Source of the DNA: JALZAI01 sp038212215
Lineage (GTDB): Bacteria; Actinomycetota; Actinomycetes; Mycobacteriales; Jatrophihabitantaceae
Length of the DNA: 64,000 bases
Assembly: GCA_038212215.1 (NCBI GenBank)
Contig: JBBQUT010000024.1
Coordinates: forward strand, 10,730-74,729
Reading direction: 5' to 3'
Below the pieces are notes generated by a model. It had not been told where the DNA came from. It ran no database searches and saw only the letters and a list, made by a program, of their open reading frames with translations. This document shows positions 1 through 7,963 of this stretch, one piece after another. How positions within the stretch are numbered: position 1 is the first letter of the stretch; each line of letters opens with the position of its first letter. A program made the position numbers and the translations under genes.

Positions 1-321
1 GCGCGGTTGTCCGAGTCGGGCGGCCGTGCATTGCGGATGAGCGAATTGGCCAAACAGACCAGCTCCTCGCGCAGCCGCCTGTCACACGCCGTTGCCCGCT
101 TGGAGGAGCGCGGCTGGGTTCGGCGGCGCAACTGTGACACCGATCGGCGCGGCCAGCTCGCGGAGCTCACCGACGCCGGTTTTGCCGTCCTGGCGGCAGC
201 TGCTCCGGGTCACGTCGCCGCCGTGCGCAAGCACGTGATCGATGCGCTCGAACCGCAGCAGATTCGACAGCTCGCCGAGATCGGCGAGGCAATCGTCGCC
301 GGCGCGGCCACGGCCGGCTGA
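1..321 (+). CDS. MarR-family transcriptional regulator, 5'-truncated by window edge
   Basis: The reading frame is open from base 1, so the N-terminus lies outside the window. What remains is the recognition half of a winged-helix domain (SSSRSRLSHAVARLEERGW), the wing (RRRNCDTDRRGQLAELTDAG) and a C-terminal dimerisation helix, the layout of MarR proteins. These are cytoplasmic dimers that usually repress a neighbouring gene until a small ligand binds. The next gene, a VOC protein, is convergent, so its target is probably upstream of the window. The family call rests on the DR-R-L-LT-G wing signature; the ligand cannot be inferred. Confidence 0.85.
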   Translation, partial: ARLSESGGRALRMSELAKQTSSSRSRLSHAVARLEERGWVRRRNCDTDRRGQLAELTDAGFAVLAAAAPGHVAAVRKHVIDALEPQQIRQLAEIGEAIVAGAATAG

Positions 322-361
322 GACGAGAACTGCGCAGCAGCACGGTATCTGGCCGATCCGC

Positions 362-757
362 TCAGAAGTTCGCGCCGGTGCGCCAAGCCATCTGCTGCAG
401 CACCATCGAGTTCCCGTCGGGATCGGCGAAGGCTGCGTACTTGACGCCGCCACCCACCTCGTTGATGTCCGCGACGGCAACCCCTCGCGAAAGCAATTCG
501 GCACGCGCATGGTCGATGTCGTCGACGACGAGGTGCAGCCCACGGATCGTGCCGGGTGCCATGTCGGAGAGGTGCTCCAGTCCGGTGCTGATGACGATGG
601 AGCAGGCCGAGCCCGGCGCTGTCAACTGGACGATGCGCATGCCTTCAACGGGTTGGACGTCTACGTCCTCGATGAATCCGACCTTGTCGACGTAGAACTG
701 CTTGGCGCGGTCGACGTCGCTGACCGGTACCGGGACGAGTTCGAGCTTCATGTCCAT
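362..757 (-). CDS. VOC-superfamily (glyoxalase/bleomycin-resistance-like) protein
   Basis: 131 residues, the normal length for a single-chain two-module VOC protein. Module one begins LELVPVPVSDVDRAKQFYVD and module two begins GLHLVVDDIDHARAELLSRG; the end shows FADPDGNSMVLQQ, the usual last strand carrying a metal-ligand-type position. Cytoplasmic; members act as isomerases, dioxygenases or antibiotic-binding proteins, and the substrate here is unknown. It is last in a minus-strand operon: the methyltransferase stop lies 24 bp upstream and an AGGAAAA Shine-Dalgarno-like stretch precedes the ATG. A second Met two codons in is an alternative start. Confidence 0.88.
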   Translation of the reverse strand: MDMKLELVPVPVSDVDRAKQFYVDKVGFIEDVDVQPVEGMRIVQLTAPGSACSIVISTGLEHLSDMAPGTIRGLHLVVDDIDHARAELLSRGVAVADINEVGGGVKYAAFADPDGNSMVLQQMAWRTGANF

Positions 758-781
758 GATCGTTTTCCTATCGGCGGTTCA

Positions 782-1549
782 TCAAGGCGGGCACTTTTCC
801 GCAACGAAAGCTATCTTGCGCACCCGACCGTCGCGCAACCAGCCGCTCCAGAGCCGATGGGCGGCTAGCAGTTCCCCGAGTGCGCGGCTTCCGATCTGCG
901 CGGCAATGTTCGTAGCATCCGCAACGAACCGGTCGATCAATGAATCCGCCACGGCCCGGTGCGAACGAGTGCGGTCATCCTGCCATCGGATCACCAGCCC
1001 GACGCGCTCCAACCAGGCGTGCAGGTGCCGCAGCGGGGTGAGCCAGACCGTGTCGGCGTCCGGCATGATCGCTCGCTCGGCATCGGTGAGAGGCAGGCCC
1101 TCCTCAATAGTGAAGGCGAATCGGCCGCCGGTCACCAGTCCGCCGGAAATCTCGCGAAGCAAGGACTCCTTGTCAGCAAACGCGAGCATGGTCTCCAACA
1201 GGAGCACCACGTCGAACGGGCCGGTGGGGATTGGCGGAATCCGCGAGACCTCGAAGCGACAACGAAGCTCGCCGGCGCTCGCGCGGGCGATATCGATTGC
1301 GCCGGAGCTGGAATCCACCCCCAGGTAGGTGCCACCCAACTCCCGAGTGATGAACCGCCCGGGCCCGGCGACTCCACAGCACAAATCAAGCACGCGGACT
1401 CCGGGTGCGATGCCGGCGTGACCCGCCAGGTTCAGGATTTCCGCAGCACCCATAAAGCTCTCCTGCTCGACGAACTCGCCAGGGGCGTAAGCACACGCGC
1501 GGGCATGCCGCAGAGCATGGGCGAACGGAGCGCGGTCGTCCTGTCTCAC
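782..1549 (-). CDS. Class I SAM-dependent methyltransferase
   Basis: 255 residues. Motif I is VRVLDLCCGVAGPGRF (around residues 50-65) and motif II/acidic loop is YLGVDSSSGAIDIAR, together forming the SAM pocket of a Rossmann-fold methyltransferase; FDVVLLLETMLAF is motif IV. Cytoplasmic. The GTG start at 1549 lies 12 bp after the stop of the membrane sulfatase gene, so the two are probably co-transcribed. The C-terminal 80 residues are family-specific and give no substrate. A later Met (FMGAAEIL) is possible but would remove part of the N-terminal helix. Confidence 0.85.
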   Translation of the reverse strand: MRQDDRAPFAHALRHARACAYAPGEFVEQESFMGAAEILNLAGHAGIAPGVRVLDLCCGVAGPGRFITRELGGTYLGVDSSSGAIDIARASAGELRCRFEVSRIPPIPTGPFDVVLLLETMLAFADKESLLREISGGLVTGGRFAFTIEEGLPLTDAERAIMPDADTVWLTPLRHLHAWLERVGLVIRWQDDRTRSHRAVADSLIDRFVADATNIAAQIGSRALGELLAAHRLWSGWLRDGRVRKIAFVAEKCPP

Positions 1550-1561
1550 GGCTTCCCACCG

Positions 1562-3238
1562 TCAGCGTTGCGGGTGGAAATCGGTGGGTATCGGGGTCGT
1601 CGGCGGATGCGGGCCATAGGCGTTGAGAAAGCGGTCACGGAAGGAATCCATCGGCCATACCGGCGCTTTCGAGCTGGGCAGCAATCCGTCCTGCCAACCC
1701 CACGGCGAGATCCGGTCGAGGACAGCCGGGTCGTGGGCGATGATCGAAATCGGCACGTCGTGGCTTGCGCCCGCGCCCGTGACAATCGTTGCCGGCTGGT
1801 GGTCACCGAGGACGACGAGCACAAGATTGTTGTCATGGTAGGTCTGCACGAAGGAGATGAGCGCGTGCAGCGAATATTCGATGGACTGCCCATAGGCAGG
1901 CCCGACCTGACTGGGGTGACGCCACACGGCGTCCGGGGTTCGGCCCTGCTGGGGCATGCCGTCGAAAGCTGATCCGTCACCGAGCCGGTTCCAGCCGATC
2001 ATGTGCGGCAGCGGCGCCCATGGCGTGTGGCTCGACACGAGATCGATCTCCGCCATCACCGGAGCGCGGTGGGTCTTGGCAAGCTCGAGGCGTCGAAACG
2101 TGGACAGGGTGTACTGGTCCGGCACGGCCGCGTAGCTAAAGCTCGGACCGTTGTATCCGACATTCAGACCGTTGTAGAGCTTGTCGTAATGATAGAACGT
2201 TCTGCCTTGCGGCCAATAACGATTGTCTGACGGCACATCGCTGACCGTCCGCCATCCTGCCCGCTTGAACGCGGAGCTCAACGTGAAGCGGTGACTTGCG
2301 ACCAGCTGGTCGTAGCGTTGCTGGCTGTCGACCCAGAGCCCGGATTGCAGGGTCGAATGGGCTAGCCAACTGATTCCGCCGAATGTCGGTGAGGTGAGGA
2401 AGGCGCTGCGGGACGCGAACCCCGCCGCCCGCAAGGTTTTCGTGCCGGCCCGGAGCACACTGTCGACCCGCGGCGAGAACGTCGAGTCCTGCACTGCCAC
2501 GCGTCCGTAGCTCTCGACGAAAACGAGCAGGACGTCCTTGCCGCGCAGGCCGGTGAGCAGGCCGGCGCCGCGCTCGCCGCGCATCGGGTCGTTCGAGGTG
2601 AGTGCTGCGGCGAAGGTCTGCGGGTCGCGAAGGGCCGTCCGCACGGCGCGCACCTCGTCGTAAGCCAGCCCGGTCGCGCTCGTCGACGCGAAGGGCGTAC
2701 CGGCGAAGTCTCGAATCCCGAAAGCGGCGCATACGATCCACACGACTCCCAGCACGGCGACCGCCCTCGTCGACAGGGTTCGATGGCGGACGGTCAACCG
2801 GGTCAGGCGTAGGACGGATATCGGCACGAAAACGAGCAAGGCGACGGCGAGTGCGACGGCTGCGATGGCTGCCGTGACCGCCCAGCCCTGGCCGACCGAG
2901 TCGCGCAGCACGCCAAAAGCGGGGCCGAAGGAACCCCAGTCGCTGACCGGATTGAACGGCCGGTCGATTTCCTCGAAGAAACCCATGTCGAGCAACTTCA
3001 CGATCGCCAGCACGGCGAGCAGGACGCCGACGACCAGCGCGATCACGCGCCGCGCTCGTGCCTTCACGAACAGGCCCACAGCGACGACAATCAGCGCTTC
3101 GATGGGGATGCGCAGGAACGCGCTGGGCGTGAACTGGCTCAGTTGATTCGGCGCAACGAGCGCGAACCAGACGACCGTGAGCGCCAGAGCGGACACCACC
3201 CAGCCCGCGGCGGTGCGAGCCTGCTGGATGCGGTTCAC
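1562..3238 (-). CDS. Membrane-anchored sulfatase / LTA-synthase-like protein
   Basis: 558 residues from a GTG at 3238. The open frame extends 106 codons further upstream, but that part is arginine-rich out-of-frame sequence over the preceding gene; the GTG overlaps that gene's TGA in a GTGA junction, which fixes the start by translational coupling. The N-terminal half has about five hydrophobic helices (first near residues 10-30). The C-terminal extracytoplasmic half is a sulfatase fold: VLLVFVESYGR with metal-site features, SPTFGGISWLAHSTLQSG around the expected nucleophile, DLVSSHTPW, and VLGDHQP. Lipoteichoic-acid synthases and related phosphoglycerol transferases share this build. With a CDP-alcohol phosphatidyltransferase next door, a role in envelope glycerophosphate or lipid chemistry is a reasonable inference; the substrate is unknown. 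Confidence 0.85.
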   Translation of the reverse strand: MNRIQQARTAAGWVVSALALTVVWFALVAPNQLSQFTPSAFLRIPIEALIVVAVGLFVKARARRVIALVVGVLLAVLAIVKLLDMGFFEEIDRPFNPVSDWGSFGPAFGVLRDSVGQGWAVTAAIAAVALAVALLVFVPISVLRLTRLTVRHRTLSTRAVAVLGVVWIVCAAFGIRDFAGTPFASTSATGLAYDEVRAVRTALRDPQTFAAALTSNDPMRGERGAGLLTGLRGKDVLLVFVESYGRVAVQDSTFSPRVDSVLRAGTKTLRAAGFASRSAFLTSPTFGGISWLAHSTLQSGLWVDSQQRYDQLVASHRFTLSSAFKRAGWRTVSDVPSDNRYWPQGRTFYHYDKLYNGLNVGYNGPSFSYAAVPDQYTLSTFRRLELAKTHRAPVMAEIDLVSSHTPWAPLPHMIGWNRLGDGSAFDGMPQQGRTPDAVWRHPSQVGPAYGQSIEYSLHALISFVQTYHDNNLVLVVLGDHQPATIVTGAGASHDVPISIIAHDPAVLDRISPWGWQDGLLPSSKAPVWPMDSFRDRFLNAYGPHPPTTPIPTDFHPQR

Positions 3239-3993
3239 AGTGTCCCCGACGACGGGACAAGCGCCGCCGATGACGGGGTGCGCGCCGCCGACTGGCCGAA
3301 CACGCCCCCGCGGTAACTCGACAACCACCAAATGGCGCGGGCGAACGACTCGGCGAGCAAGCCCATCGCGACGATGAGCGCGGCCGTGATCGCGGGTCCG
3401 GGAAGGACGCCTGCTGCAGCAATAGTGAGGACGACGCCCTGGATGGCCGCGACGACCTTGCCCCAGTAGCGCGGCGGCAGCGGCTCGCGCAGCCACAACG
3501 TCAGCCAGCCAGCCACGAGGAAGGCGTAGCGCGCTGTACCGATTGCGAGCACCCATACCCCGGCCGAGCGGGCGACGTACACGCTGAGCACCAGGATCAG
3601 AAACGCGTCAACCTCCTGGTCGAACAGCGCGCCAAGGGCGGACGCCGTCCTCGTGCGGCGCGCAACCCATCCGTCGACCGCGTCCAGGAGCAATGCGAGG
3701 GCGGTGAGCCCGACCAGCGTCGTGACCGGCGTGGGTCGGTCGAACGAATCCGCCACGAGCGCCGCCACGGCGACAGTCAGCGTGGCTCGCGCAAGCGTGA
3801 CGCGGTCGGCCGGCCCCAGCCCGGCGGCACCGTGGCGAGCAAGACCTCGAGCCAACAGCAGATTCACCGTCACAGCGACGCCGACACCGGCAAACCAGCC
3901 GCGCTCGCCGACGCCGACTGTCGCCGCGAGCGCGACGATCACCGCGAATTGGCTGACCAGCCCCATCACCGGGCCGGTGTGAACCGCACGCAC
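3235..3993 (-). CDS. CDP-alcohol phosphatidyltransferase family membrane protein
   Basis: 252 residues from GTG 3993, chosen because GGAGG lies four bases upstream; the open frame runs further back to 4110 and a Met at 3966 is an alternative. The family signature DGxxARx8GxxxDxxxD is complete: DG-WV-AR, eight residues, G-ALF-D-QEV-D. These aspartates bind two metal ions and the CDP-alcohol. About six transmembrane helices are visible. Family members transfer a phosphoalcohol to or from a CDP-activated lipid or head group at the membrane. It overlaps the sulfatase gene by 4 bp and is first in the minus-strand operon. Confidence 0.87.
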   Translation of the reverse strand: MRAVHTGPVMGLVSQFAVIVALAATVGVGERGWFAGVGVAVTVNLLLARGLARHGAAGLGPADRVTLARATLTVAVAALVADSFDRPTPVTTLVGLTALALLLDAVDGWVARRTRTASALGALFDQEVDAFLILVLSVYVARSAGVWVLAIGTARYAFLVAGWLTLWLREPLPPRYWGKVVAAIQGVVLTIAAAGVLPGPAITAALIVAMGLLAESFARAIWWLSSYRGGVFGQSAARTPSSAALVPSSGTL

Positions 3994-4078
3994 AGCGCCT
4001 CCGTGGTCAGGGTTGTATGGCGATATACGCAAGACTCGGCGGGCGGGTTCATCGCGGAGGCTAGGGAGGACAAGGCCG

Positions 4079-4906
4079 GTGACGACCACTGCGCGCCAGG
4101 CCGCGCCCATTCGGGTCAGCCCCGAGTGGCTGCGGTTGCGGGAGCCAGCCGACGCGGCCGCGCGCGCGTCCGAGCTGGTCGATCAGGTTCGCCAACGTCT
4201 CTGCGTCAACGGTCGCACGGTCATTCACGACCTCGGCTGCGGCTCGGGGTCGATGGGCCGCTGGCTTGCTCCGCAGTTGACCGGCGCGCAGCACTGGGTC
4301 ATGCACGACCGGGACGCAGAACTACTTGCCCTTGCCGCCGCCGAGCCGCCCGGCGGGGCCGGCGTCACCGTCGAGACACGGCAGCGCGACATCGCTCGGC
4401 TGGACAGTAGCGATCTGACGGACGCGTCGCTGATCACGGCGTCGGCCTTGCTCGACATGCTGACCACTGACGACCTGGACCGTTTCGCGAGCGCGTGCGC
4501 GAAGGCACGCTGTCCGATACTGGTGACGATCTCCGTCATCGGTCGGGTCGCGCTGATGCCCGCCGATCCGTTGGACGAGCAGATCGCCGACGCCTTCAAC
4601 GCCCACCAGCGCCGCACTGTCAGCGGCGGCCGACTGCTTGGCCCCGACGCCGTCGACGCTGCCGCCGACGCGTTCACCCGGCTCGGCGCCGACGTACTCG
4701 TCCGGCCCAGTCCGTGGCAGCTCGCGGGTGCCGAAGCGGCCCTCGCGTCGGTGTGGTTCACAGGCTGGGTCGGCGCCGCATGCGAGCAGCGACCGGAGTT
4801 GACCGCCCCCTCCGCGTCCTACACCCGACGTCGGCTAGGCGAGGCGAGAGCCGGTCGGCTCGGGGTCACGGTGCACCACACGGACCTGCTCGCCATCCCC
4901 CGGTGA
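4079..4906 (+). CDS. Class I SAM-dependent methyltransferase
   Basis: 275 residues from GTG 4079, which has AGGGAGGAC just upstream; an ATG at 4013 is open but lacks such a site and would overlap the divergent promoter region. SAM-binding motif I is VIHDLGCGSGSMGRWLA, followed by the acidic-loop HWVMHDRDAELLALA; SLITASALLDML corresponds to motif IV. Cytoplasmic. The gene is divergent from the phosphatidyltransferase/sulfatase operon with under 100 bp between starts, so common regulation and a shared pathway are plausible. The modified molecule cannot be deduced. Confidence 0.85.
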   Translation: MTTTARQAAPIRVSPEWLRLREPADAAARASELVDQVRQRLCVNGRTVIHDLGCGSGSMGRWLAPQLTGAQHWVMHDRDAELLALAAAEPPGGAGVTVETRQRDIARLDSSDLTDASLITASALLDMLTTDDLDRFASACAKARCPILVTISVIGRVALMPADPLDEQIADAFNAHQRRTVSGGRLLGPDAVDAAADAFTRLGADVLVRPSPWQLAGAEAALASVWFTGWVGAACEQRPELTAPSASYTRRRLGEARAGRLGVTVHHTDLLAIPR

Positions 4907-4977
4907 CCTGAGCTGCCGGCCGCTGCAGATGATGACCATCGCGTCGGCGACGGTATAAGGCACGGCGTGTGCCCGGT

Positions 4978-5294
4978 TCACTGCCGCGCAGCGTGGGTGA
5001 GCGCTTCAACCCGAGCAGGGACGTACTTGTGCCAAGGGGTGCCCGCGAGGGGATCGCGCAGTCGCACCGAGGTCAGCTCGTTGGGCGCGACGCCGGTGGT
5101 GCCGTGCTCAGGGTAATCAAGCCGAGCCCGTTGGGTAAGGACACGTGTCCGCGTTGCAGCGTGGGGGTTATCTCGAGCGGCGCGTGGGCGGTGCCGCTTT
5201 CGGTGGTGACGCGGGCGATGTCACCGGCGCTCTGGGCATCCACGCGGCGTTGTCGTGGAGCGTTGCACTCATGGCACTCCCTGCGATGTCGCAC
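4978..5294 (-). pseudogene. Remnant of molybdopterin-dependent oxidoreductase C-terminus
   Basis: On the minus strand, frame one reads DAQSAGDIARVTTESG, then LEITPTLQRGHVSLPNGLG, the ending of the molybdopterin-dinucleotide-binding domain of formate-dehydrogenase/nitrate-reductase-like enzymes. At about 5122 the frame shifts, and a second frame continues DYPEHGTTGVAPNELTS and RLRDPLAGTPWHKYVPARVE to a TGA at 4978, again matching the usual extreme C-terminus of this family. The upstream ~600 residues are missing. This is a decayed 3' stump, probably left by a deletion whose junction lies near the HxlR promoter. Confidence 0.7.
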
Positions 5295-5347
5295 ATCCCT
5301 CGGCGGGTGCTCGAAAAGACGTCCTGTGTGCCTAGCGTCGCACAGTT

Positions 5348-5364
5348 AGTTCGTTTTCGGAACT
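5348..5364. promoter_or_regulatory. Inverted repeat upstream of HxlR gene, possible operator
   Basis: AGTTC and GAACT form perfect 5-bp arms around a 7-bp spacer, ending 6 bp before the ATG at 5371. Short dyads just upstream of HxlR-family genes often serve for autoregulation. The dyad is short and could be chance. Confidence 0.3.
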
Positions 5365-5370
5365 CACCCG

Positions 5371-5907
5371 ATGTACGCGGCCGATTCCAGCTACGCTGGG
5401 GCGGTGGACGTGTCGCTGCCCCGTCCGTGCGGCGTTGCGGAGACCCTCGAACTCGTCGGTGAGCGGTGGTCCCTGCTCATCGTGCGGGAGTTGTTCTACG
5501 GAGTGCGCCGCTTCGACACGATTCTGCGCGCGACCGGTGCGCCGCGGAACATGCTGGCCACCCGGCTGCGGACGCTGCAGGAGGCGGGCATCATCGATCG
5601 GCGCCCGTATACCGACCGTCCGCCGCGCTATGAGTACTTCCTGACCGATGCAGGAACCGAACTCGTGCCAGTGCTGCTGACATTGCAGGCCTGGGCCGAT
5701 CGGCACCTCAGCGGGCACCTGACGATTCCTATCCGCCACAACGTGGAGAGGCATTCCGCTCGCGGCGGCCGCGCGCACCGATTGCGGGCGGATCTTGTCT
5801 GCAGGACCTGCGGCGAGGCGGTTATCGCGCGGGATTTGAGCCTGGGTAGCGCTGACCCCTGGGCAGACGCCGCATCGGCGCCGCACACCCACGCACCGGC
5901 CGGTTGA
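5371..5907 (+). CDS. HxlR-family winged-helix transcriptional regulator
   Basis: Up to 178 residues. The HxlR hallmark is clear: PCGVAETLELVGERWSLLIV, then RRFDTILRATGAPRNMLATR (recognition helix) and PRYEYFLTDAGTEL (wing). The normal family length is 110-150, and this protein has an extra ~55-residue C-terminal tail with a C-R-T-C pair (LVCRTCGEAV) that may bind metal. GTG codons at 5404 and 5410 are alternative starts that would bring the protein closer to normal length. It converges with the LLM oxidoreductase gene 13 bp downstream, so the controlled gene is not obvious; the molybdoenzyme remnant upstream may have been the original neighbour. Confidence 0.88.
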   Translation: MYAADSSYAGAVDVSLPRPCGVAETLELVGERWSLLIVRELFYGVRRFDTILRATGAPRNMLATRLRTLQEAGIIDRRPYTDRPPRYEYFLTDAGTELVPVLLTLQAWADRHLSGHLTIPIRHNVERHSARGGRAHRLRADLVCRTCGEAVIARDLSLGSADPWADAASAPHTHAPAG

Positions 5908-5920
5908 CGACGGGTTCGCG

Positions 5921-7054
5921 TCACGCGCCTCGGCGCGGCGGACCCCACGGTGCGTTGCTTGACACGCGGCGAGGTCCAACGGTCGACCCGTTTCGAGCGT
6001 CGTCGGGGAACGAGGTGTCGGGGAACAGGGTGCGGATCAGATCGAGCGCCTGCCCGAGCGTGTCGAGTTTCTGGGCGAGGGTGTCACCGGCCGGGTACAT
6101 CCGCACGTTCGTCACACCGGCGCCTGCCCATGCGCGTAACCGGTCAGCGACCATGTCACGGGTGCCGATCAGGGTCGTAGCCAGCACCATCTCGTCCGGG
6201 ATGAGTTCTGCGGCGGCGTCGCGTCGGCCCTGCTGCCAGAGCGTCTGAACCTCGCCGGCCACTTGGTCGAAACCCTGCCGGGCATAGGCCTGGTTGTAGA
6301 AATTCGTGCTGGCAGTGCCCATCCCGCCCAGGCTGAACGCCAGTCCTGCCTTGCGCGCAGCCACCATCTGCTTGACGTCATCGCCGAACGCAATCTCGGC
6401 GCCCTGACAGATGTCGAGGTCCGCCAGCGTCCGACCCGCCGACGCTGCGCCGCGGGCGAGCGGGGCGAGATAGGCGTCCGCGGCTTCGGGGATGAAGCTC
6501 GTGCCCAACCAACCCTCAGCGGTGGCGCCGGTGAGTTCCAGCATGCCGGGCAGCATCGCCGCGATGTAGATCGGCAGCGCCTCGCGCGGCTGCTGATTGA
6601 TGCGCATCGGCCGGCCCTGCCCACCCGCACGCGGGATGTCAACCGTGCGTCCGTGCAGTTCGATGCGTTCACCCGCGCATGCCTGCCGGATCACAGCGAT
6701 TGTCTCCCGCATCCGCGTGACCGGCCGGTCGAACGCAGCGCCGTGCAAGCCCTCGATAACGCCCGGGCCGGACGCGCCGAGCCCGAGGGCGAAGCGCCCG
6801 CCGGTGATGGTGTCCAGGGTGAGCGCGGTCATGGCCACCATTGCCGGGCTGCGGGTGCCGATCTGCAGGATGCCGGTAGCAAGGCGCACGCGCTCGGTTC
6901 GGGCGGCGAGGTATCCGATCGGCGCAACGCTGTCACAGCCCCACGATTCGGCTACGAAGACCGTGTCGACACCGAGCGCCTCCGCCTCGACGACATAGGA
7001 CACCAGATCGGGCCACGGCGCGACCTCGGCCGCGATTTGAATGCTGGTGCGCAT
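5921..7054 (-). CDS. LLM-class (luciferase-like) F420/flavin-dependent oxidoreductase
   Basis: 377 residues with a TIM-barrel luciferase-like pattern: EAEALGVDTVFVAESWGCDS, then AARTERVRLATGILQIGTRS, ALTLDTITGGRFALGLGASG and GTRDMVADRLRAWAGAGV. In actinobacteria these sub-families mostly use coenzyme F420 and reduce or oxidise small substrates; the substrate is unknown. Cytoplasmic. The SRPBCC gene lies 9 bp upstream on the same strand, so the two are probably one transcript. The last ~30 residues are low-complexity and may be an extension through the intergenic region. Confidence 0.88.
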   Translation of the reverse strand: MRTSIQIAAEVAPWPDLVSYVVEAEALGVDTVFVAESWGCDSVAPIGYLAARTERVRLATGILQIGTRSPAMVAMTALTLDTITGGRFALGLGASGPGVIEGLHGAAFDRPVTRMRETIAVIRQACAGERIELHGRTVDIPRAGGQGRPMRINQQPREALPIYIAAMLPGMLELTGATAEGWLGTSFIPEAADAYLAPLARGAASAGRTLADLDICQGAEIAFGDDVKQMVAARKAGLAFSLGGMGTASTNFYNQAYARQGFDQVAGEVQTLWQQGRRDAAAELIPDEMVLATTLIGTRDMVADRLRAWAGAGVTNVRMYPAGDTLAQKLDTLGQALDLIRTLFPDTSFPDDARNGSTVGPRRVSSNAPWGPPRRGA

Positions 7055-7063
7055 AAGACCATC

Positions 7064-7606
7064 TCACCCATCCGGCGGACGCGCTGCAACCCGGGCGACA
7101 CCCGCGGCCAGCTCCGCGATGCCCGCACATGTGCGCTGCATGTTCGCCTGGTGTTCGAGCAGGCGGCGGGACACGATGCGGCGTTCCTTGTCAGGTCGCC
7201 CGTCGATAGCCAGGCTCAGCCCGGACCGACCGGGACCGATCTGCATGGACTGGGTCAACCGCGTTTTGTCGGCTGACAGCGGCGCGAGCGAGTACCGCCA
7301 TACCGCCGACGGGAAGCGCGGATCGCCTACGGCATAGGCGAATGAACGTTGCGGCTCGAGCTCGATGACCGTGCACGTCGTCTCCCACGATCCCAGGGCG
7401 TCGTGGCGGCTGCGACCTATGAACCGGGCGTCAACCCGCAGACCGAGTTCGTCTTCCCACTCGGCGCCCAGGAACTCGGAACTGAACCGCGCCGGAAGGT
7501 TGATGTCGGTCACCAGAGCCCACACCACGCTGGCCGGAGCATCCACCTGTACCGCCACGTCGACCGTCGGGCAGTCGGCGTAAAGCGGTCCTTCTTCGAC
7601 GTCGAT
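7064..7606 (-). CDS. SRPBCC-fold (polyketide cyclase/START-like) protein, possible ATC start
   Basis: The START-like hydrophobic cavity pattern is clear: VQVDAPASVVWALVTDINLP at the N-terminus, WETTCTVIELEPQRSFAYAV in the middle and the long C-terminal helix RRLLEHQANMQRTCAGIAEL. The first conventional start is GTG 7558 (164 residues), but it lies about 55 bp from any ribosome site and cuts off the first beta strand. In the same frame GGAAGGAG (7613-7620) lies six bases before ATC 7606, giving a 180-residue protein beginning IDVEEGPLYADCPTVDVAV. No ATG, GTG or TTG occurs in frame between that site and a TAG at 7654. Probably binds a small hydrophobic ligand; co-transcribed with the LLM oxidoreductase. 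Confidence 0.72.
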   Translation of the reverse strand: MDVEEGPLYADCPTVDVAVQVDAPASVVWALVTDINLPARFSSEFLGAEWEDELGLRVDARFIGRSRHDALGSWETTCTVIELEPQRSFAYAVGDPRFPSAVWRYSLAPLSADKTRLTQSMQIGPGRSGLSLAIDGRPDKERRIVSRRLLEHQANMQRTCAGIAELAAGVARVAARPPDG

Positions 7607-7773
7607 GCCTGACTCCTTCCGAGATCTCCGACGGTAGAGAAGTGAGTTCCACTATGCAACGAACCTATTCCGCGCCTCGATCGCGCGAAGCCCTCCGCCG
7701 ACGAGCCCTTCCTCGTCACCTGCGCTCTCTGAGGGTGGGCCGGAACTCTGCCCGCCAGGTTGGCTTCGCTGAC

Positions 7774-7876
7774 TGTCAAGATGTCACACGGCCGCTGACA
7801 CGGTTACCCAGCCCAAGCCGCAAGCCCCTAGTCCCCCCGAGGCCCCGAGGCGGTTCGGGTATCGTCGTCGTCGTCC
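7774..7876 (+). pseudogene. Remnant of integrase 3' end plus tRNA promoter (left copy)
   Basis: This stretch resembles 27234-27347, the last codons of the integrase fusion gene. Shared blocks are TCARGATGTCRCACGGCC followed by CGCTGACAC, and further on CCCCGASGCCCCG and GGTTCRGGTATCG. It directly abuts the half-tRNA copy at 7877. The most economical reading is a leftover tail of a related integrase gene, showing that the attachment site was used more than once. It has no start codon and is too short to encode anything. Confidence 0.6.
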
Positions 7877-7913
7877 GCGGGTGTAGTTCAGTGGCAGAAC
7901 ATCAGCTTCCCAA
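7877..7913 (+). repeat. Duplicated 5' half of tRNA-Gly, left attachment site of element A
   Basis: Bases 7877-7913 match 27348-27384, the first 37 bases of tRNA-Gly(CCC), with a single A/G difference in the D-loop. The copy stops after the anticodon loop, so no tRNA can form. A direct repeat of tRNA sequence at both ends of a 19.5-kb block with an integrase gene at one end is the usual footprint of site-specific integration. Unusually, the repeated part is the 5' half of the tRNA rather than the 3' half. Confidence 0.72.
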
Positions 7914-7934
7914 ATCCAGCGTCTGAGGACGAGC

Positions 7935-7963
7935 AGGCCCAGAATCCCATTGATTCTGGGCCT
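7935..7963 (+). terminator. Strong hairpin, probable transcription terminator
   Basis: AGGCCCAGAATC (7935-7946) pairs perfectly with GATTCTGGGCCT (7952-7963) around a 5-base loop, followed by TTCTGCTG. It sits 21 bp after the half-tRNA and would stop transcription from the duplicated tRNA promoter into element A. There is no long T run, as is common in high-GC bacteria. From here to 8354 no gene is supported. Confidence 0.7.

Noticed and set aside
3239..3556. N-terminal extension of the sulfatase frame
   Set aside because: It lies over the phosphatidyltransferase gene, is Arg/His-rich shadow sequence, and the GTGA overlap fixes a later start.
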